IMG/VR virus record: IMGVR_UViG_3300030012_001145
Coordinates: 1 to 26,260 of that record
Direction: 5' to 3' (one strand)
Length of the DNA: 26,260 bases
From: a virus
Part shown: positions 22,836 through 26,260 of the stretch, piece after piece
Layout of the letters: every line of letters starts with the position of its first letter
Position numbering within the stretch: position 1 is the stretch's first letter
Position numbers and translations under genes: made by a program
Notes under the pieces: model-generated
Seen by the model: only the letters and a program-made list of their open reading frames with translations
Databases searched by the model: none
Told to the model about the DNA's origin: nothing

Positions 22836-23035
22836 TACGAAGGGCATTGAAGGGAGGAAGCGTTTCTCCCATCATGGCTTCTCGTATCATGATATACACA
22901 TACGCAAGCACATTCAACATAAATCCAGTAGATGCATACGATACGCCATTTGAATTAGTTAAGGAAATGTTAGAGATACACGGAGAAGTAAAAAGAATAG
23001 AATCCGAGGAACTTGAAAAGATGAAAAAGAAGTGA
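22473..23035 (+). CDS. Tail assembly chaperone GT fusion by -1 frameshift
   Basis: Reading shifts back one base at GGGAAAC (22820-22826). It continues from 22826 in a second frame, open from 22793 to the TGA at 23033-23035. The fusion has 118 residues of the G-type protein and 69 new ones, starting RKLIRRALKGGSVSPIMASR at the junction and ending ELEKMKKK; 187 in all. The second frame has no good independent start (TTG 22847 lacks a binding site; ATG 22874 is 16 bases from GGGAGG). Its T-like position, directly before the tape measure, matches lambda gpGT, where the T part recruits tube subunits. The shift is predicted from sequence. Confidence 0.75.
22808..22826 (+). other. Programmed -1 frameshift site GGGAAAC
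   Basis: In the G frame the codons are gcG GGA AAC, so the heptamer G GGA AAC fits the X-XXY-YYZ rule exactly; lambda G/T uses the near-identical GGGAAAG. A Shine-Dalgarno-like GGAGG (22808-22812) lies seven bases upstream, similar to the upstream stimulator in bacterial dnaX. A stem follows after six bases. Confidence 0.78.
22833..22889 (+). promoter_or_regulatory. Stem-loop likely to stimulate the frameshift
   Basis: TGATACGA (22833-22840) pairs perfectly with TCGTATCA (22882-22889). Inside it, GGGAGGAA (22852-22859) pairs with TTTCTCCC (22863-22870) around a three-base loop, with one G-T pair. Three more pairs continue the outer stem past one bulged base (22841-22843 with 22878-22880). 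The outer stem starts six bases after the slippery heptamer, within the usual 5-9 base spacer. Confidence 0.65.
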
Positions 23036-23039
23036 TACC

Positions 23040-24641
23040 ATGTCAGACATACTAGAGAAGCAAGAAGAGATGATTGACAAACTCGGTGGCATGAGTGCTG
23101 AACTAGTAAGGGCAACTAAGGATGCTAAGAAACTAAGGGCAGAACTACTCAACATCAGTGGTGTTGTTGAGAGTAAGAACTACGAGATTCTCAGTCGTTT
23201 CCTATCGGGAACAGGGGCTTGGAGGATTCTGAACAAGTTCAAGGCAACAGTACAGACATTGGGACAACTACTCAACATAAGTGAGGATTCTGTCTACAAG
23301 GAGGCTGCTACCCTACAGGGTATCGCTAAGATGGAGGAAAGAAGGGCCAAGTTCGCTCAATTGTCTGAAATAGCAGCAAAGGCAGAGTCAGGTGATAGAA
23401 GGGCAATAGCAGAGATGATGGAGCAACTTCCCGAAGTCAAGGGATTAGCCTCCATGATCGGTGAAGAGAGAGCAATAAAGAGATACAGGAAATTCGTAGA
23501 TAAGGCCAATGATGGTGTATTGAAAACGATGAAAAGCCTAGGAGGAAAGGGATTCTTTGGAGATTTGAAGGATAGAATAAAATTTGGTAGTGATATTCTT
23601 GATAGGCAAGAAGAAGAGAAGAAGCAGCAGAAAATAATAGGTGATTCTTTCTATGACATGACTTTAGAGGAAGACAGAAAAAAGGCTCAAAGACCCATGC
23701 AAATACTAAAGCGATTACTTACAAGTCCAATAAAAAGTATATCAGACAAAGTAAGTTTCTTCTTTAGTCCTAGTAGGTATAAAGAGAGACAAAAGGCATT
23801 TGCGAAAGTAGGGGAAACAGTAAAAAAAATAGGATTATCACTTAGTAAGTTTTTCATAGGCTTCGCTCTATTGGCCCTTGGTGCTTTCGCCCTATTCAAA
23901 CTGTTAAAGTCAGAAGAATTCTTATCAGATATGAAGGGAGTAATACTCGACTTCTTCGACATATTCGCTTATCTATTTTCAGAGGTTTATTCAGGAATAA
24001 TGTTGCTAGTTGATGGATTCAGAACAGGAGATTTCTTCACAGTGATACAAGGAGTAGCAAAGATCACACTATCATTGATTGGTATCGCATTAACGGCACT
24101 AGGAGTTGTCATTGTCGGAGCAGTCATGTTAGTATTTAGCATACTCAAGGTGACGATCAAAGCAATATTGACTAGAATGGCTTCCTCGTTGGACAAGGCT
24201 GCTTCTACTCTCCTATACATCGGTGCTGCTATCGCATTCATAGTCGCTGCCTTCTCCACAGTTCCGGTTGCTATTGGTTTGGCTGTAGCGGGTGCTATTG
24301 CCGCATTGCTAGGTAGGAACATAGACAAAAGAGGAAAGACAACATACGCAGAAGCAATACCAAGACCGATCAGGGCATTCTCCAAGGGAGGACTCATGCC
24401 TAGGACTGGTCTTGCATTAGTGGGTGAAGGCGGAGCAGAGTTGGTCAGACTACCAGCAGGTGCAAGGGTGTTCTCCAACAAGCAGAGTCAGAACATCGCC
24501 AATGGAACAACGAACATAACTGTTCAAGTCAGTGGTAGGGTTGGTGCTTCTGACCAAGAGATAAAGGATATCGCAAGAAAGGTATCGAGGGAGATAGGAT
24601 TGCAGATGAATAGAACAGGATCAACGGCGGTGAGGTTCTAA
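23040..24641 (+). CDS. Tail tape measure protein
   Basis: The tape measure sets tail length and is ejected with the DNA. The 533-residue protein starts with a coiled-coil, charged half (EKQEEMIDKLGGMSAELVRATKDAKKLRAELL). Several hydrophobic helices follow, at about residues 265-290, 305-325, 340-370 and 385-425. The C-terminal region GGLMPRTGLALVGEGGAELVRLPAGARVFS is a hallmark of tape measure proteins. It is short; at about 0.15 nm per residue the tail would be near 80 nm, an estimate from general knowledge. The start follows GTGATACC, four bases after the chaperone stop. The stop overlaps the next gene as TAATG. Confidence 0.88.
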   Translation: MSDILEKQEEMIDKLGGMSAELVRATKDAKKLRAELLNISGVVESKNYEILSRFLSGTGAWRILNKFKATVQTLGQLLNISEDSVYKEAATLQGIAKMEERRAKFAQLSEIAAKAESGDRRAIAEMMEQLPEVKGLASMIGEERAIKRYRKFVDKANDGVLKTMKSLGGKGFFGDLKDRIKFGSDILDRQEEEKKQQKIIGDSFYDMTLEEDRKKAQRPMQILKRLLTSPIKSISDKVSFFFSPSRYKERQKAFAKVGETVKKIGLSLSKFFIGFALLALGAFALFKLLKSEEFLSDMKGVILDFFDIFAYLFSEVYSGIMLLVDGFRTGDFFTVIQGVAKITLSLIGIALTALGVVIVGAVMLVFSILKVTIKAILTRMASSLDKAASTLLYIGAAIAFIVAAFSTVPVAIGLAVAGAIAALLGRNIDKRGKTTYAEAIPRPIRAFSKGGLMPRTGLALVGEGGAELVRLPAGARVFSNKQSQNIANGTTNITVQVSGRVGASDQEIKDIARKVSREIGLQMNRTGSTAVRF

Positions 24642-25300
24642 TGGCAGAACCAACGAATTACAAGGTATTTCTAGAGTTGCAGAGAAGAAACGATGTAGGA
24701 ACTGGAACAATGAACAGGATTGCATTGAATGCACTCTCAGTCACTATAAACACTAACAAGACAATACCAAACGTGCCTGTTCCCTTGGCTGGTGCAGTCA
24801 CAGGCGAGTCAGTTAACCTAGCATTCGACATGGGTATAGCATCAAAGACGATAAGCGTCAGTGGGGTTCTACTAGAACAACAACTAAAGAAGACAAAGAC
24901 AGAGGTATCGGATGCAGTGACCGTCACGTTCACACCATTTGAGTTGGCGCAGTTGATCCATGCATACGTTGATTCATCATCCTTTCAAGACGATCAGAAC
25001 ATAAACAAGTTGATCATACTCATACCTAGTAAGGTGGACAACAATTTCACAGCAAGAAGTGAAGTAAACATACCTTTCACATTCAAGAACAGGGTGTATG
25101 ATAACTCATTCACTGCTTTCACCGATGTCCCTGTTGAAGCATTCGAGGCAGACAATAGTATAGATGACAATAGTTTCGAGGGAATAACAGGATTCGTAAG
25201 GTCATTCAGCACGACATTCACAGGTGAGCAACCAAACACCGTTGAGTTTCAATTGGAGTTTGAAGAGGCTAAGGTAATCGCAGACAATTTCTTCGACTAG
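24641..25300 (+). CDS. Tail protein after the tape measure, possibly distal tail
   Basis: The 219-residue product is beta-rich with acidic patches. Its opening MAEPTNYKVFLELQRRNDVG, the segment GIASKTISVSGVLLEQQLKKT, and the end TGFVRSFSTTFTGEQPNTVEFQLEFEE suggest a tube-like or distal-tail fold. In siphoviruses the gene after the tape measure is usually the distal tail protein that closes the tube tip. It could equally be a baseplate or second tube-like protein. The TAATG overlap couples it to the tape measure gene. No enzymatic motif is visible. Confidence 0.65.
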   Translation: MAEPTNYKVFLELQRRNDVGTGTMNRIALNALSVTINTNKTIPNVPVPLAGAVTGESVNLAFDMGIASKTISVSGVLLEQQLKKTKTEVSDAVTVTFTPFELAQLIHAYVDSSSFQDDQNINKLIILIPSKVDNNFTARSEVNIPFTFKNRVYDNSFTAFTDVPVEAFEADNSIDDNSFEGITGFVRSFSTTFTGEQPNTVEFQLEFEEAKVIADNFFD

Positions 25301-25309
25301 GTGATTTGA

Positions 25310-26260
25310 GTGGCGAATGCATATGTCGGTAATCCATATGCATTAATCTTCCCCGTTGACTGTGACGGTTTCCTGAAGATACCATATACCACACATAGCG
25401 ATATCACTGAGCCCGATCTTTGGTCGCATGGTGCAGGGTTTACCGTAGAGGCAGTAATTACGCCATATGATGTGAATGGTAATGGTCAGACAGGCAAGGG
25501 TAAAACACTGGAAATTACAGGTCCGAGTGGCTCTTATGCAAATGGTATAACTGATAGTGGAAGATACTCACAGAAGATGATGCTTTTCTCTAACACTAGT
25601 TTTCAATTCTACCTAGAGAATCAAACAAGCAGTAATGTGAATCAACCTGCTGAATACAGATTAGCAGCAAAGGTAGGGACTACGACACTCAACTCTCCTA
25701 TCGTCATCAAACCCGTAGGCACACTACATGGATACTATGATGAGAATGGTTTCTACAATGGCATGAGGACTTCCTTGACAAAAATATCAGCAAACGCCTC
25801 ACATTCACCACCAAGTAGAGTCATCACGATAGATAACAACAACTTCACAAATGAAACGAATGTCGCCTCTACTTCTGCTACAGGGGATGTCACTTTCTTG
25901 GCTGGAACTTCAAATGCACCTGAGTCCTACTATCCTGCGCAACAGGCAACGGCAAGTATCACATTCAACAACAACAATTTTGCTGTTGATACCACACCCG
26001 TTGCTGGAACAGGAACAATAGAGTTTCACAGTACATTGAATACAGTCATTAACAACAACGCATCTAGATACATACAGGTAGTAAGTGAAGATGGGAATAC
26101 AACAACAAGATGGTTTCCGGTTAGTGGGGCAATACATAGCAATAATGTTGACTTGAATGCTTTTGACTCAGACTCTTGGGATTCGGGAGATAGGGGTTTT
26201 ACTGTCACAGACAATTCTGGAAATCTTCTAAATAGATTCGGACAGGCTAAACAATTTGAG
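25310..26260 (+). CDS. Tail tip or fibre protein, LamG-like, cut by window end
   Basis: The frame is open from GTG 25310 to the window end, 317 codons with no stop. The start has TAGGTGATTTGA, overlapping the previous stop. Residues about 10-60 (ALIFPVDCDGFLKIPYTTH and then WSHGAGFTVEAVITPYDVNG) resemble a concanavalin A/LamG jelly-roll opening, where FTVEAxVTPY is a recurring phrase. Further on there are two similar strand units, RVITIDNNNFTNETN and ASITFNNNNFAVDTT, and an Asn/Thr/Ser-rich region. Proteins like this form tail tips or receptor-binding fibres. The C-terminus, needed for certainty, is outside the window. Confidence 0.65.
   Translation, partial: MANAYVGNPYALIFPVDCDGFLKIPYTTHSDITEPDLWSHGAGFTVEAVITPYDVNGNGQTGKGKTLEITGPSGSYANGITDSGRYSQKMMLFSNTSFQFYLENQTSSNVNQPAEYRLAAKVGTTTLNSPIVIKPVGTLHGYYDENGFYNGMRTSLTKISANASHSPPSRVITIDNNNFTNETNVASTSATGDVTFLAGTSNAPESYYPAQQATASITFNNNNFAVDTTPVAGTGTIEFHSTLNTVINNNASRYIQVVSEDGNTTTRWFPVSGAIHSNNVDLNAFDSDSWDSGDRGFTVTDNSGNLLNRFGQAKQFE

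Noticed and set aside
22847-23035. Second chaperone frame as an independent gene starting at TTG 22847
   Set aside because: There is no suitable binding site for TTG 22847, the frame is open upstream into the G-type gene, and a proper slippery heptamer and stem explain its expression better.
523-26214. Many open frames of 60-160 codons on the - strand, for example 3125-3514, 7481-7933, 11230-11655 and 23987-24481
   Set aside because: They lie opposite well-supported + strand genes, their translations are low-complexity Ser/Leu/Phe-rich reflections of those genes, and none has a GGTGA-type start or a recognisable domain.
1-26260. Provirus signs: integrase, attachment sites, tRNA genes
   Set aside because: I found no recombinase motif, no tRNA-like cloverleaf and no flanking host genes; the window is viral from end to end.

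Overview
The window looks like the late (virion assembly) region of a tailed double-stranded DNA virus, class Caudoviricetes, that probably infects an archaeon. All genes I can support lie on the + strand, nearly touching or overlapping (TAATG, ATGA and ATGAGTGA junctions). Four signs point to an archaeal host. Most starts follow a GGTGA or GAGGTGA ribosome binding site, often overlapping the previous stop codon. Arginine is written mainly AGG/AGA and isoleucine often ATA. The DNA ligase has an archaeal/eukaryal-type ATP-dependent core. The protease-scaffold gene follows a possible archaeal TATA box. I cannot name the host; a marine euryarchaeal, thaumarchaeal or Asgard host are all conceivable, and this is inference. 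The gene order (adaptor, tail terminator, tail tube with no sheath gene next to it, chaperones, a 533-aa tape measure) suggests a siphovirus-like particle with a fairly short tail.

Layout. 1-4628: tail end of an unknown gene, large terminase, a protein with a LAGLIDADG-type domain, and a portal carrying two predicted zinc sites. 4628-7874: small and coiled-coil proteins of unknown role. 7890-10427: an 845-aa ATP-dependent DNA ligase with extra C-terminal domains, unusual inside a head operon. 10439-13395: capsid module with an XkdF-like protease fused to a scaffold (which has its own strong internal start), the major capsid protein and a small likely capsid accessory protein. A strong hairpin follows. 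13469-19115: an accessory cassette of a lysine-rich protein with an AT-hook-like motif, a small beta-rich protein, two small membrane proteins, an Arf/SR-beta-like small GTPase, a zinc-site protein, a Pro/Gln-rich protein and a 719-aa unknown. 19124-26260: head-tail adaptor, a small helical protein, tail terminator, tail tube, a hairpin, tail assembly chaperones joined by an apparent -1 frameshift, tape measure, a further tail protein and the start of a LamG-like tail or fibre protein.

How it fits together. The terminase and portal package DNA into a shell built from the capsid protein on the scaffold and matured by the protease. The adaptor and terminator join it to a tail whose tube is assembled on the tape measure with the G and GT chaperones. 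The ligase, the LAGLIDADG-type protein and the membrane/GTPase group are not standard parts of this pathway. The most notable observations are the complete small GTPase next to two membrane proteins, a textbook GGGAAAC slippery site with a stem starting 6 nt downstream, the nested scaffold start, and a MSWDDIHK tail shared by the scaffold and a 75-aa protein. I saw no tRNA, rRNA, CRISPR array, insertion sequence or integrase.
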